Origin: Azospirillum oleiclasticum
GTDB lineage: Bacteria; Pseudomonadota; Alphaproteobacteria; Azospirillales; Azospirillaceae
Reading direction: 5' to 3'
Length of the DNA stretch: 64,000 bases
Assembly (NCBI RefSeq): GCF_013423485.1
Contig: NZ_JABFFR010000041.1
Coordinates: 1-64,000 of the forward strand
Below are positions 27,423 through 36,714 of the stretch, piece by piece (position 1 is the stretch's first letter; the number at the start of each line of letters is the position of its first letter). Under the pieces are notes generated by a model. It made no database searches. It worked only from the letters and a program-made list of their open reading frames with translations, and had not been told where the DNA came from. Made by a program: the position numbers and the translations under genes.

Positions 27423-28448
27423 ATGTCCGCCGCGTCGGAGATGGCGCAGCGCCTCGCGCGGGAGGCCGAGGCGGTGTGCCGCCACTACCTGCCGCTCGGG
27501 CGGCGGCAGGGGCGATACTGGCGGGTCGGTGACGTCCACGGCACGCCGGGGGAGAGCCTCTACGTCCGGCTGCAAGGGGGCGCTGTTGGCAGATGGGCCG
27601 ACGCCGCCACCGGCGAACACGGCGACCTGCTCGACCTCATCGGGCTCAACCGCGGTCTCGATCGGCTGGCCGCGGTGCTCGACGAGGCCCGTGTCTTCCT
27701 CGGTTCGCCGCGGGCACCAACGGAACCGCGGTGGGAGCCTCCAGCCCCCGTCGGATCACCGGGGGCCGCCCGCTGCCTGTTCGCCCGCTCCCGGCCGCTC
27801 GCCGGCACGCTGGCCGAAGCGTATCTGCGCAACCGCGGATTTACGAATGTCCGGACCCTCGGTTGCCTGCGCTTCCAGCCGCGCTGCTGGTACCGCGATG
27901 GGGGTGACGGGCTCGCCCGAGGCCCGGCGCTGATCGCCGCGGTCACCGGTCTGGACGGTGGCCTCACCGGCGTGCAGCGCACCTGGCTCGACCCGTCCGG
28001 TGGCGGCAAGGCGGCGATGTCCTCGCCGCGCCGGGCGCTGGGCTACCTGCTCGGCAACGGCGTCCGCTTCGGCGTGGCCCGCGATGTGCTGGCGGCGGGG
28101 GAAGGCGTGGAGACCATGCTGGCGCTGCGCACCGCCCTGCCGGCCCTGCCCATGGTCGCCGCGCTGTCGGCCGGCCACCTCGCCGCCCTGTGTCTGCCGC
28201 CGACGCTGCGCCGCCTCTACGTCGCCCGCGACAACGACGCCGCCGGACGCCGGGCGGTGGAGCGCCTGGGGCGCCGCGCCGAGGCCCTCGGCATCGAGGC
28301 GCTGGTCCTTGCACCGGTGCTGGGCGACCTCAACGACGACCTGCTGGCGTTCGGACAGGCGGCGCTGCGGGCGCATCTGCGGGCACAGCTCGCCCCGGAG
28401 GATGTGGCGCGCTTCCGGATGGGCGGCGGCCGGCGGTGGGGAGCCTGA
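27423..28448 (+). CDS. Toprim-domain primase-like protein (DUF7146 type)
   Basis: A 341-residue protein. The N-terminal region (VCRHYLPLGRRQGRYWRVGD and GRWADAATGEHGDLLDLIGL) resembles the zinc-less primase-type start of ICE toprim proteins. The Toprim core follows with LAAGEGVETMLALRTALP (catalytic E) and LYVARDNDAAGRRAVERL (DxD). I start at the ATG at 27423; an in-frame GTG at 27405 overlaps the preceding stop and could be used. It is probably coupled to the helicase gene and likely primes or processes element DNA. Primase activity is inferred from the fold. Confidence 0.8.
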   Translation: MSAASEMAQRLAREAEAVCRHYLPLGRRQGRYWRVGDVHGTPGESLYVRLQGGAVGRWADAATGEHGDLLDLIGLNRGLDRLAAVLDEARVFLGSPRAPTEPRWEPPAPVGSPGAARCLFARSRPLAGTLAEAYLRNRGFTNVRTLGCLRFQPRCWYRDGGDGLARGPALIAAVTGLDGGLTGVQRTWLDPSGGGKAAMSSPRRALGYLLGNGVRFGVARDVLAAGEGVETMLALRTALPALPMVAALSAGHLAALCLPPTLRRLYVARDNDAAGRRAVERLGRRAEALGIEALVLAPVLGDLNDDLLAFGQAALRAHLRAQLAPEDVARFRMGGGRRWGA

Positions 28449-28561
28449 GCCTCGGCGGACGGGCACCGGTCGGCGCAGGCGGATGCCGGGTCCGGCCGGC
28501 GGGAGGCCGCGGCCACGGCCTTCCAGCGGGCGATCGGGTGGCAGCCGGGCCGGTTCCGCAA

Positions 28562-28634
28562 CGGCGGGGGCCGGCTTTCTTCCCCGGCCGGCAAGCCGGC
28601 CTTCCTCGCGCGGCAAGAAAGCCGCCCCCCGCCG
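28562..28634. repeat. Structured intergenic element, copy A
   Basis: An outer stem (28562-28581 with 28615-28634, 19 of 20 positions paired) encloses CCCC, an inner hairpin (28586-28601) and the unpaired TTCCTCGCG (28602-28610). It sits in the 300-bp gap before the DUF2493 gene and is followed by GTCCTCCGCTGGCG. Copy B at 49568 has the same geometry with different stem sequence. Confidence 0.65.
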
Positions 28635-28748
28635 TCCTCCGCTGGCGCTGCGGCCCAAGAGGGTGCGGACCCGCCCCGCCCGCCACTGGGGGATCGCCAC
28701 GAAGGCCGCGATGGACGCGGCCGATCCTCCAGCCGAAGGGCCACCGCC

Positions 28749-29681
28749 ATGATCACCGAGACCGCCGCCGCCGGGCTTCATCACGCGTCCTCCCCCACCG
28801 ACCACGCCCTCACCGAACTCCAGCTCTACGGCCACCGGCCCTTCCAGGATGACCCCGATCCCCGGCCGCTGCCCGACGAGACCGCCATCCGTGCCGCCCT
28901 GGCGGACGTCTTCGATGCCCTCGTCTCCACCCTGGCGGACACCCGCCTGGAACCCGACCTCGCCGACCTGCTGTGGTCCACCGTCAGCCTGTTCCACCGC
29001 GCCGCCGACCGCGTCCAGCGCGAGCTCGACGACAACGAGGATGCCCAGAAGCGAAGCCAGCGCGAACAGGACGGCTCGGAAATCCGTTCCGTCGAATTGG
29101 AGCGGCTGCTGGCCGAGGGACTGACGCTGATCGAGCGCCGCACCGCCATGGAGGCCTTCCGCGACCACGCCGCCGAGCTGTTCGAGCTCCACACCGGGTC
29201 CGGCTGGCGGCCGCGCGCCGGCTCGCTGGTGAGCCACCGCACCCTGACGGCGTCGCTGATCGACAGCCGTGACTTCCTAGCCGCCAAGCGGCGGGCGGAG
29301 ACCGAGCCGCTGCTGCCGGCCGGTCCCCGCATCGCCTTCACCGGTGGCGTGGAGTGCAACGACCACCACCGCATCTGGGCGGTGCTCGACAAGGTCCGCG
29401 CCAAGCACCCCGACATGGTGCTGCTGCACGGCGGCAGCCCGAAGGGGGCCGAGCGCATCGCCGCCTGCTGGGCCGAGCACCGCAAGGTGGTGCAGGTGCT
29501 GTTCCGCCCCGACTGGGCGCGCCACGCAAAGGCCGCTCCCTTCAAGCGCAACGACCGCCTGCTGGAGGCGCTGCCCATCGGCATCGTCGCCTTCCCCGGC
29601 TCCGGCATCGCCGCCAACCTCGCCGACAAGGCCCGGCGCCTCGGCATCCCGGTCTGGCGCTTCGGCGACAGCGGCGCCTGA
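28749..29681 (+). CDS. DUF2493 (YspA-like SLOG) protein
   Basis: A 310-residue protein. The N-terminal half is helical and charged (LADLLWSTVSLFHRAADRVQ). The C-terminal half, from about residue 195, is a Rossmann-like DUF2493 domain with PRIAFTGGVECNDHHRIWAV, MVLLHGGSPKGAERIAACWA and GIVAFPGSGIAANLADKARR. SLOG-superfamily domains are thought to bind nucleotides or NAD-like ligands. The gene is the last of ICE block 1 and is followed by a hairpin. A structured intergenic element lies upstream and may control it. Function unknown. Confidence 0.82.
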   Translation: MITETAAAGLHHASSPTDHALTELQLYGHRPFQDDPDPRPLPDETAIRAALADVFDALVSTLADTRLEPDLADLLWSTVSLFHRAADRVQRELDDNEDAQKRSQREQDGSEIRSVELERLLAEGLTLIERRTAMEAFRDHAAELFELHTGSGWRPRAGSLVSHRTLTASLIDSRDFLAAKRRAETEPLLPAGPRIAFTGGVECNDHHRIWAVLDKVRAKHPDMVLLHGGSPKGAERIAACWAEHRKVVQVLFRPDWARHAKAAPFKRNDRLLEALPIGIVAFPGSGIAANLADKARRLGIPVWRFGDSGA

Positions 29682-29692
29682 GCGCCGCCGTT

Positions 29693-29720
29693 CCGGCGAT
29701 CCGTCGACGCGGATCGCCGG
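29693..29720 (+). terminator. Hairpin terminator candidate after the DUF2493 gene
   Basis: An 11-bp perfect stem (29693-29703 with 29710-29720), six-base loop TCGACG, followed by CTCTTCG. The T-run is weak, so termination is plausible but not certain. Confidence 0.5.
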
Positions 29721-29880
29721 CTCTTCGTAAATCCGTCACCCTGGACAGCCGGATCGGCGGCTGCGCGCCGATGGTTGTTGAAAAGCCGGGTTCCGGTACC
29801 CGGCCTGCTCGAGCCCCCACCGACGTTGCACTGAGCCTCCGCAAGGCTGCTCCGCCGGCAGAGGCCGAGAAGCGGCGTTG

Positions 29881-30759
29881 TTAGGCTGCCAGCTGTTCCG
29901 AGCGCTCTCGCATGCGCTCTACGGCCCCGGAAATCGAGTCGATGTCGGGCTCGAACAGATCGGGCAGTGCGTCGAGCAGCCGTGGCAATTCGAACAACCG
30001 GTTATGCGCGAGATGATCGAGCGCCAGCGTTCGGGCAGGACCGTGTGACCAAGCGATCGTGCCGGCCAGCGTCGAGAAATGGGTCTCTTCTTCGATGCCG
30101 CGAATCCAAAGCCATGGATCCAGGCGCGTGACCCCGCCACCGGTGACACGCCACAATGGCTTGTAGTCCCGGGCGAAGGTGACGGTGGAACCATCCTTGA
30201 GCGTCCAGTAGCCATAAGGCAGCCATAGGCGGCTCGGCGCGAAATCCTCCAGCGGCACCCTCGGGGTCACGACTTCGAAATCAGCGCATATGCTGTAGCC
30301 CGTATCGTAGAAGAGGTGCGTGGGGCGTCCCATCGATTTCAGATAGGCCGGGGTTCTGTTCGAGCCGGGTGCCTTGACCCGGACGATGGTGCCAGCCTTG
30401 CCGCGCCCGGGCGGACCGAAGAACCGATCACGCCAAATCATTGCGCGGAGCCTGAGGGCCTCGTCGAGTGTCAAATCACCCAGCAAGCGGGACTTGGACA
30501 GCGCATACTGTACGTCGCCATGATCGGCCGCCAACCTGTCTGCGAGCGAGAGGATGATGCACTTGGCTTGTTCGAGATTTATCCGCGTGGCAGGCACCGG
30601 GCTGGCCGGCTTGGACGAGATCATATCGTGCCAGTCGCGGTAACCGATCGCGCCTGCGACCGCCTCTTGTGCAGCTGATAGTTTCACATGGTGCGCGTGG
30701 CGGACGAGCAGCTTTGCAGCCGCCTTGGGCCGGTTGAAGTCGGAGAAATAGAGTCGCAT
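29881..30759 (-). CDS. Uncharacterised protein with plasmid-type 'GYRDWH' N-terminal domain
   Basis: A 292-residue protein I cannot assign to a function. The N-terminus (MRLYFSDFNRPKAAAKLLVR, then LSAAQEAVAGAIGYRDWHDM) has the AQE...GYRDWHxL pattern found at the start of several plasmid-borne hypothetical proteins and glyoxalase-superfamily proteins. The remainder has LWLPYGYWTLKDGSTVTFAR and many aromatic residues, and ends in a helical tail. No signal peptide or membrane segment is evident. I start at the ATG at 30759; upstream codons lack family character. It lies at the left edge of the cargo region and is less GC-rich than its neighbours, consistent with separate acquisition. Confidence 0.6.
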   Translation of the reverse strand: MRLYFSDFNRPKAAAKLLVRHAHHVKLSAAQEAVAGAIGYRDWHDMISSKPASPVPATRINLEQAKCIILSLADRLAADHGDVQYALSKSRLLGDLTLDEALRLRAMIWRDRFFGPPGRGKAGTIVRVKAPGSNRTPAYLKSMGRPTHLFYDTGYSICADFEVVTPRVPLEDFAPSRLWLPYGYWTLKDGSTVTFARDYKPLWRVTGGGVTRLDPWLWIRGIEEETHFSTLAGTIAWSHGPARTLALDHLAHNRLFELPRLLDALPDLFEPDIDSISGAVERMRERSEQLAA

Positions 30760-31001
30760 GTGAACCACTCCGGCGGTGCTTGAAGAGGCGTGTCCACTAG
30801 GCCCGCGCGCACCTGGAAGGCTCCGGGTCGCGATCACACTCCTGCCCTCGGGCTGCGCCAATGTGGACGGCATGGCCGGATCAGCCGTTCCTAGGATGAC
30901 GGATTCCTCGACGCGGTTCAACACCGTCCTGCAACCATCGCTGGTCGATCACACGATCAATCGGAAAGCCGGTCACCCTCACGATTTGGCGCCCGCTTTG
31001 A

Positions 31002-31268
31002 GAAGCTCGACGCGGGTTCGGGCCTGGTTTTCTGGTTCATGACAGCCATCTTTTCGATGGCGTGGACGAGCGGCAGGTCGCCAAGGCGCTTCAACTCGGT
31101 GCCGACCACGCGGCCGCTGTCGGCTATCAGTACATCGTCACGATGAACTCGGACGCGCTTCCCCGTGATGGGTTCCGGCCTGGGTTCGATGTGCAGGCGT
31201 TCGTCAATCCGACGAAGTTGACGGATGCCACGGAGACCGGTGGCTTGTTCGGGCTGCGCTTCAACTGA
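31002..31268 (+). pseudogene. DUF2326 (YydD-like) protein, C-terminal remnant
   Basis: In frame from 31002 the translation contains GFGPGFLVHDSHLFDGVDER, then QVAKALQLGADHAAAVGYQY and NPTKLTDATETGGLFGLRFN before the stop. This is the conserved C-terminus of DUF2326 ATPases, which belong to ABC three-component defence systems. A stop codon lies immediately before 31002 and the ATPase part is missing, so this is an 88-codon fragment. A GTG at 31062 opens its last 68 codons, but I regard the gene as dead. Confidence 0.75.
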
Positions 31269-31280
31269 TCATCCCCGCTA

Positions 31281-31511
31281 TCAGGTTGCTGACGCGGGTA
31301 CAGCGTCAGTGCGCAACACTGTGATCCTGCTCCTGTATCCGGGGGGAATGAATGGCAGCGACGAGGTATCTCGCGGATAGGCTTCACAACCCACCTCTAC
31401 GGATTGCCGCTGATGAGTAGGCCTCCGGACATGACGGCCAAGCAGCCGTTGCCAGCGATAATGGACGTCAACATCCTGCCCGACATGGGCACAATGGACG
31501 GGCAATGGCAC
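31281..31511 (-). pseudogene. Possible transposon accessory-protein fragment
   Basis: The reading VHYRWQRLLGRHVRR resembles the RWHPLxGRxVRR segment of small accessory proteins found beside IS66-like transposases. It lies between two other mobile-element or defence remnants. The similarity is short and I give it low weight. Confidence 0.3.
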
Positions 31512-31720
31512 TTGGCAGAAAGAACAACCCGTTCTCGGGCTCGGAGGCAGGCGGCCATCGCTGGGCGGTGATCGCCTCTCTGGTGCAGATCTGCAAGCTC
31601 AACGGCGTCGAGCTCTTCGCCTATCTCCGTGACATCCTGGAGCGCATGGCGAGCAGGCCCCCCGCCAGCCTCCTCCCGGACCTGCTGCCGTGGAACTGGA
31701 CGCCGGCCGTCAACACCTGA
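31505..31720 (+). pseudogene. IS66-family transposase, C-terminal remnant
   Basis: The 71-codon frame reads ALGRKNNPFSGSEAGGHRWA, then IASLVQICKLNGVELFAYLR and LLPDLLPWNWTP. This is the well-known C-terminal end of IS66 TnpC (LGRKNxLFAGSDxGG, TAKLNGxxPxAYL, LLPWNW). Everything upstream of the catalytic core is gone, so it marks a decayed insertion in the cargo region. Confidence 0.8.
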
Positions 31721-31803
31721 TCCAGTGCCATCCGGTCCCGCTTACGACCGGCGACTGGACCTGATATTTGTGTATGCTGATGGCTTTCCAGGATTGACCG
31801 ACC

Positions 31804-32124
31804 ATGCCGCCGCACGACGCACTCGGGCCTTTGATCGAGCATCTGGGTGTTTTCATCGCGGCCGTCGCCAGCCCGCTCACGGGCGCTGTCGTCGTGTTTC
31901 TCGCCATCGTCGTCAACAGGCAGCCGCTGTTCCTGTTCGCCGCCGCCTCGGCCGGGGTTTCGGATGCGGTGTTGATGGAAGGCTCCCCGACCGTGTCCGT
32001 CGGCATGGCCGGGGCGTGCGCGCTGGGTGCGGCGGGTGCGCTTCTCCAGGCGTGGGTCGTCTGGCCGTGCGTGCGGATGGGCAAGCGCATCGCCCGCCAT
32101 ATCCGCTCCCGGGTTTCCGCCTGA
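31804..32124 (+). CDS. Small membrane protein, unknown
   Basis: A 106-residue protein with two or three hydrophobic segments (AAVASPLTGAVVVFLAIVVN, PLFLFAAASAGVSD, GMAGACALGAAGALLQAWVV) and a basic C-terminal tail (RMGKRIARHIRSR), which suggests a cytoplasmic C-terminus. No family is recognised. It converges with the CBS-domain gene 57 bp away. Confidence 0.5.
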   Translation: MPPHDALGPLIEHLGVFIAAVASPLTGAVVVFLAIVVNRQPLFLFAAASAGVSDAVLMEGSPTVSVGMAGACALGAAGALLQAWVVWPCVRMGKRIARHIRSRVSA

Positions 32125-32181
32125 GTGTCTGCCGGCACCGGGGGGGCGGCCCTGATGTGCGCCGGCGGTCGCTGACCGCTC

Positions 32182-33492
32182 CTACGACGCCTCAATGGAC
32201 ACCGGGTCCGTTGCCGGGACCACCAGGATCTTGTCGATGCGGCGCCCGTCCATGTCCACCACCTCGAAACGCGCGCCGCCGAACTCGACCGCCTCTCCGG
32301 CCTTGGGCACGTGGCCCAGCCGGTTGAGCACGAAGCCGGCCATGGTGTGGAAGTCGCCGGCCCCGCGCAGGCCGCGCACCCCCACCCGGTCCTCGAACTC
32401 GTCCACCGGCATCCAGCCCTCCACCAGCCATGAGCCGTCCTCGCGGCGCACCGCCCCCTCCTCAGGCGCCTCGCCGGCCTCCGGCATGTCGCCGGCGATG
32501 GTCTCCAGGATGTCGGTGATGCTCACCACCCCCTCGATGCTGCCGTACTCGTCCACCACCATCGCCATGTGGAGCCCGGTGGTCTTCATCAGGTCCAGCA
32601 GCTTCAGGATGGGTGTGCCGTCGTGCACGATCAGCGGCTTCTCGACGCTGGCCTCCAGGTCGAAGGATTCGCCCCGCACGGCGCGGTCGAGCAGGTCGCG
32701 GGTGTGGACCACGCCGAGGATCTCGTCCAGCTCGCCCCGGCAGACCGGGTAGCGGGAATGATGGCCGGCCCTGATCTCGGCCAGCAGCACCTCCTGCGTG
32801 TCGGCGATGTCGAGCCAGCGGACGTCCGGGCGCGGCGTCATGATGGTGCGCACCGTGCGGTCGGCCAGTCGCAGCACCCCGTCGATCATGTCGCGCTCGG
32901 CCGGGGCGAAGACGCCGGTCTGCGTCCCCTCCGAGATCATCGAGCGGACCTCCTCCTCGGTCACCGTCTCCTCGCGTGCGCCATGCAGCCCCAGCAGGCG
33001 CAGCAGCAGGTCGGTGGATGCGCCGAGCAGCCAGACGAAGGGCGCAGCGACCCGCGACAGCACCCGCATCGGCGGCGCGATGAGCGACGCGGTGCGTTCC
33101 GGGTTCTTCAGGGCGATGCGCTTGGGGATCAGTTCGCCCAGGACGATGGACAGGTAGGTGATCAGCACCAGCACACCGCCGACGCCCAGCATCTCCCCAT
33201 AGCCGGCCAGCGCCGGAATGCCGTCGAGCCACCGGCCCAACCGGTCACCCAGCGTGGCGCCGCCGAAGGCACCGGCGACCACGCCGACCATGGTGATGCC
33301 GATCTGCACCGTGCTGAGGAAGCGGCCGGGTTCGTCGATCAGGCGGAGCGCCGCGCGCGCGCCATGATTGCCGTCCTCGGCCATGGCCTGGAGCCGCGCC
33401 CTGCGGGAGGACACGACGGCAAGCTCCGACATGGCGAAGACGCCGTTCAGGAGCGTCAGCGCGACGATGATGGCGATCTCGAACGCGAGCAT
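32182..33492 (-). CDS. Hemolysin/CorC-type CBS-domain membrane protein (CNNM family)
   Basis: A 436-residue inner-membrane protein. The DUF21/CNNM membrane domain (about 1-190) begins MLAFEIAIIVALTLLNGVFA and includes VVAGAFGGATLGDRLGRWLD and YLSIVLGELIPKRIAL. A tandem CBS pair (about 205-335; TIMTPRPDVRWLDIADTQEV, HMAMVVDEYGSIEGVVSITD) and a CorC/HlyC transporter-associated domain (about 350-430; HTMAGFVLNRLGHVPKAGEA) follow. Members act in divalent cation (Mg, Co) homeostasis, although many are labelled hemolysins. It lies just downstream of a TerC gene on the same strand (32-bp gap), and the two are often paired. Starts at the ATG at 33492. Confidence 0.88.
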   Translation of the reverse strand: MLAFEIAIIVALTLLNGVFAMSELAVVSSRRARLQAMAEDGNHGARAALRLIDEPGRFLSTVQIGITMVGVVAGAFGGATLGDRLGRWLDGIPALAGYGEMLGVGGVLVLITYLSIVLGELIPKRIALKNPERTASLIAPPMRVLSRVAAPFVWLLGASTDLLLRLLGLHGAREETVTEEEVRSMISEGTQTGVFAPAERDMIDGVLRLADRTVRTIMTPRPDVRWLDIADTQEVLLAEIRAGHHSRYPVCRGELDEILGVVHTRDLLDRAVRGESFDLEASVEKPLIVHDGTPILKLLDLMKTTGLHMAMVVDEYGSIEGVVSITDILETIAGDMPEAGEAPEEGAVRREDGSWLVEGWMPVDEFEDRVGVRGLRGAGDFHTMAGFVLNRLGHVPKAGEAVEFGGARFEVVDMDGRRIDKILVVPATDPVSIEAS

Positions 33493-33524
33493 GGGTTCCT
33501 TCCAAGTTGGGGACTGCGGCCCGG

Positions 33525-34292
33525 TCAGTGCGGACGCCCGTGGTCGGGGCCGGGCCGCCGCCTGGAGCGGCGGACCAGCATGTTGAGCGCCTCGATCAGG
33601 GCGGAGAAGGCCATGGCCGCGTAGATGTAACCCTTCGGCACATGCGCGCCGAAGCCTTCGGCGATCAGCGTCATGCCGATCATCAGCAGGAAGCCCAGCG
33701 CCAGAATGACCACGGTCGGGTTGGCCTGGATGAAGTTGGCCAGCGGGGTGGCGGCCAGCAGCATCACGGCGACCGTCACCACCACGGCGATGACCATGAT
33801 CGGCACATGCTCGGTCATGCCCACCGCGGTGATGATGCTGTCGATCGAGAACACCAGGTCGAGGACCAGGATCTGCGCGATCGCCGCGGAGAAGCCCAGC
33901 GAGACCCCCCCGCTGTCGAAGAGGTCCGGGCCCGGGTCGGGATCGACGTTGTGGTGGATCTCCTTGGTGGCCTTCCACACCAGGAACAGTCCGCCGGCGA
34001 TCAGGATGATGTCGCGCCAGGAGAAGCCGTGGCCGAACAGGCTGACCACCGGTTCGGTGAGCTGCACGATGATGGCGATCGTGCCCAGCAGCGCCAGCCG
34101 CAGGATCAGCGCCAGGCCGATGCCGATGCGCCGGGCGCGGGCGCGCTGCGCCTCCGGCAGCTTGTTGGTCAGGATGGAGATGAAGATCAGGTTGTCGATG
34201 CCGAGCACGACCTCCATCACGATCAGCGTCGCCAGGGCGACCCAGGCGGCCGGATCGGCGGCCAGTTGAGCGATGTAATCCATCAGGGGCAT
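33525..34292 (-). CDS. TerC-family integral membrane protein
   Basis: A 255-residue membrane protein with about seven hydrophobic segments. TerC hallmarks are VMEVVLGIDNLIFISILTNK near the start and LVLDLVFSIDSIITAVGMTE in the middle; the two acidic GIDN/SID motifs are thought to bind metal. C-terminal GYIYAAMAFSALIEALNMLV fits the family. TerC proteins are linked to manganese export and tellurite resistance. It is probably cotranscribed with the CorC-type gene downstream. No ter-cluster partners are nearby, so a metal-homeostasis role is more likely than tellurite resistance. Confidence 0.9.
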   Translation of the reverse strand: MPLMDYIAQLAADPAAWVALATLIVMEVVLGIDNLIFISILTNKLPEAQRARARRIGIGLALILRLALLGTIAIIVQLTEPVVSLFGHGFSWRDIILIAGGLFLVWKATKEIHHNVDPDPGPDLFDSGGVSLGFSAAIAQILVLDLVFSIDSIITAVGMTEHVPIMVIAVVVTVAVMLLAATPLANFIQANPTVVILALGFLLMIGMTLIAEGFGAHVPKGYIYAAMAFSALIEALNMLVRRSRRRPGPDHGRPH

Positions 34293-34399
34293 CCGGGTGT
34301 GGGGTGTCGGTCGGGCGTCATGGAACGATCGGCGAGCCGGCGGGGTGGCGGGATTGACGCGGCGGAATCATGCCACATCTGTGGGTGCGCCCTGCCACC

Positions 34400-35032
34400 A
34401 TGACGGATCGCCCGGAAATGACGGAGAACGCACCGGCTTCCAGCATCATCGAAACGCTTGCCGGGCGGTGCGCCGGCGGGCGCATCACCATCGGCGAGAT
34501 GACCGACGCGGCGGGCTCGCGCGCCTTCGGCCTCGTGCTGCTGCTGTTCGCCTTGCCGGAAGCCCTGCCGCTGCCGATCGCCGGCATCTCCGCGGTGATC
34601 GCGGTGCCGCTCATCGTGCTCTCCGCGCAGGCGGCCCTGTTCGGCGCCGACCCGCGCCTGCCGGAGTGGCTGCGCCGGCGCTCCATCGACGCCGGGCTGT
34701 TCCGTGCCGTGGCCGGAAAGGCGGTCCCCATCCTGCGCCGCATGGAGCGGGTGTCGCGGCCGCGCTGGCAGGGCATGGCGCGCGCCGGCCGGGCGCTGGG
34801 GCTCGCCTGCCTGCTCCTGGCCGTCATCATCGCGCTGCCGATCCCCTTCGGCAACCTGCTGCCCGCCCTGTGCATCGCCGGCATCGCCTTCGGCCTGCTG
34901 CAGCGCGACGGCGTGATCATCGCCGCGTCGCTCGCGGCCGGGGCGGTGGTCGTCACCGGGATGACGGTCGCCGTGCTGGTGGCCGGCGACGCGATCCTGT
35001 CGTTGGTCGGTGCGGCGCCCGGCGCGTCGTGA
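34400..35032 (+). CDS. exoD: ExoD-family exopolysaccharide synthesis protein
   Basis: A 210-residue membrane protein with ITIGEMTDAAGSRAFGLVLL and FALPEALPLPIAGISAVIAV, the characteristic N-terminal ExoD region. PRWQGMARAGRALGLACLLL and two further membrane segments follow. ExoD of rhizobia affects exopolysaccharide production and growth at high pH; its biochemical activity is unknown. I start at the ATG at 34400 (MTDRPEM), not 34370, because the upstream residues are atypical. It is divergent from terC and converges with the glycosyltransferase gene, whose product could act on the same surface polymer. Confidence 0.85.
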   Translation: MTDRPEMTENAPASSIIETLAGRCAGGRITIGEMTDAAGSRAFGLVLLLFALPEALPLPIAGISAVIAVPLIVLSAQAALFGADPRLPEWLRRRSIDAGLFRAVAGKAVPILRRMERVSRPRWQGMARAGRALGLACLLLAVIIALPIPFGNLLPALCIAGIAFGLLQRDGVIIAASLAAGAVVVTGMTVAVLVAGDAILSLVGAAPGAS

Positions 35033-35079
35033 CGGCAGGCGCCGGGCAGGGGGGCGCCGGTCGGGATGGCCATCCGGCG

Positions 35080-36510
35080 TCATGGCGCGGCCGGACGGCG
35101 CAGACGCTCCAGGGCCAGCGCCACGCCGGACGCGCCGAGCCCCGCCAGAGACAGCAACAGCAGGGGCGAGTACCAGCCCGCGTTGCCGGCCAGGAGCGCG
35201 GTGGCGGCTCCGACGGTCGCCAGCTCCGGGAAGCCGGAGTCATCGCCCGTGCGGTAGGCGCAGGCGGCAGCACCGCCGCGCTTGGGCGTCCGCACGAAGG
35301 CCGATGACCGGCCGGCCAGCCCCTCGAACACCGCCCGTGTGTTGGACAGCAGCAGGCCGGCGTTGAGGCCGATGACGGCGGGCAGCAGCAGCAGCGTGCG
35401 CGCGGCCAGCGGGTCGGCGGCGCGATCCCGGCCGGCGACCAGCGCCGTTCCCGTCGCGAGCAGGCCCAGCCCACCGGCGGCCATCCCGAACAGCGCGACG
35501 GCGACGGGCGGCGTCAGCTCCGCCGCGGCGAGGGTCAGGCTCGTCAGGATCACCAGCACCGTCGCCGGCCACACCGCCCCGTTCGCCATCATCAGCGTCG
35601 CCGCCAGTTTGCGGCCGGTGGGGAGGTCGCCGGCCCAAAGGCGCGGAAGCAGCTTCCGCGTGCATTGCGCGAAGCCCTTGGCCCAGCGGAACTGCTGGGT
35701 GCGCCAGGCGGTCAAGGTTTCCGGCAACTCGCCGGGAACCACGACGTCGGGGCGCCAGGCTCCGCGCCAGCCGGCGAGATGCGCGCGCACCGCGAGGTCC
35801 AGGTCCTCGGTCAGCGTGTCGTGCTCCCAGCCCCCGGCCGCCTCGATCGCCGCGCGCCGCCAGACACCGCCGGTGCCGTTGAAGGGGAGGATGAGGCCGG
35901 CGGCGGCACGCGCGCTCTGCTCGATCCGGAAATGCGCGTCGAGCAGCAGAGCCTGCAGGCGGGTCAGCAGATTCGCACGGGCGTTGAGGTGTCCCCAGCG
36001 GGTCTGTACGAAGGCCAGCCGCCCGTCCGCCAGCAGCATCGCCATGCAGGCGCGCAGGAAGTCCGGAGAAGGCACGAAGTCGGCGTCGAGCACCGCCACG
36101 AACGGAGCCCCGGTCAGCGTCAGGCCGTGAGCCAGCGCGCCGGCCTTGTAGCCGGTCCGGTCGCCGCGGCGGATCAGGCGGATGTCCACCCCGTCCGCCG
36201 CGAGACGCTCCACCTCCGCACGTGCGATGGCGGTGGTGTCGTCGGTGCTGTCGTCGAGGATCTGGATCGACAGGCGGTCCGCCGGCCAGTCGAGGGCCGC
36301 CGCGGCCGTGATGGCCCGGCGGATCACGTGGCGCTCGTTGTAGGCGGGGATCTGGACGCAGACGGCCGGCAGCCGGTCCTCCGGCGGCAGGGGCGCCACA
36401 ATGGGGGGGCGATGGCGGTGGGCGAGCACGGCCATCACCAGGAGATTGACCGCGAAGACCAGCAGGACCGAGAATCCGGCCACGAGCGCCATGCACAGCA
36501 GTACGGTCAT
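35080..36510 (-). CDS. Processive GT2 glycosyltransferase (cellulose-synthase-like)
   Basis: A 476-residue membrane glycosyltransferase. An N-terminal membrane segment (LVAGFSVLLVFAVNLLVMAV) precedes the GT-A domain. That domain has VQIPAYNERHVIRRAI, the DDS of ILDDSTDDT, the DxD of VAVLDADFVP, the catalytic base in TLTEDLDLAVRAH and the acceptor-site motif QQFRWAKG. This D,D,D,QxxRW set defines processive beta-glycosyltransferases. Several C-terminal membrane segments follow, and some may form the channel. Length and layout match cellulose-synthase-like or glucomannan synthases such as CslA types. There is no PilZ domain. Substrate is unknown; nearness of exoD suggests a surface polysaccharide. 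Confidence 0.87.
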   Translation of the reverse strand: MTVLLCMALVAGFSVLLVFAVNLLVMAVLAHRHRPPIVAPLPPEDRLPAVCVQIPAYNERHVIRRAITAAAALDWPADRLSIQILDDSTDDTTAIARAEVERLAADGVDIRLIRRGDRTGYKAGALAHGLTLTGAPFVAVLDADFVPSPDFLRACMAMLLADGRLAFVQTRWGHLNARANLLTRLQALLLDAHFRIEQSARAAAGLILPFNGTGGVWRRAAIEAAGGWEHDTLTEDLDLAVRAHLAGWRGAWRPDVVVPGELPETLTAWRTQQFRWAKGFAQCTRKLLPRLWAGDLPTGRKLAATLMMANGAVWPATVLVILTSLTLAAAELTPPVAVALFGMAAGGLGLLATGTALVAGRDRAADPLAARTLLLLPAVIGLNAGLLLSNTRAVFEGLAGRSSAFVRTPKRGGAAACAYRTGDDSGFPELATVGAATALLAGNAGWYSPLLLLSLAGLGASGVALALERLRRPAAP

Positions 36511-36714
36511 TCGTCCCTACGCCCCCTCCTCCGGTTCACCCGTCCAATAAGGCGGGACGGGGGCCACGGATCGATGAACGCTCCAGGCCAAGGCTCGGCC
36601 CGATCTTTGGCACTGCGAAACGGCAAACCGAAGCTGGAAATTTTTCCGGAGAGATGGATTACGGACGGCTTTCGCGCGTATGCGGACGAGTTCGTCATTG
36701 GCATGAAGGGCAGG

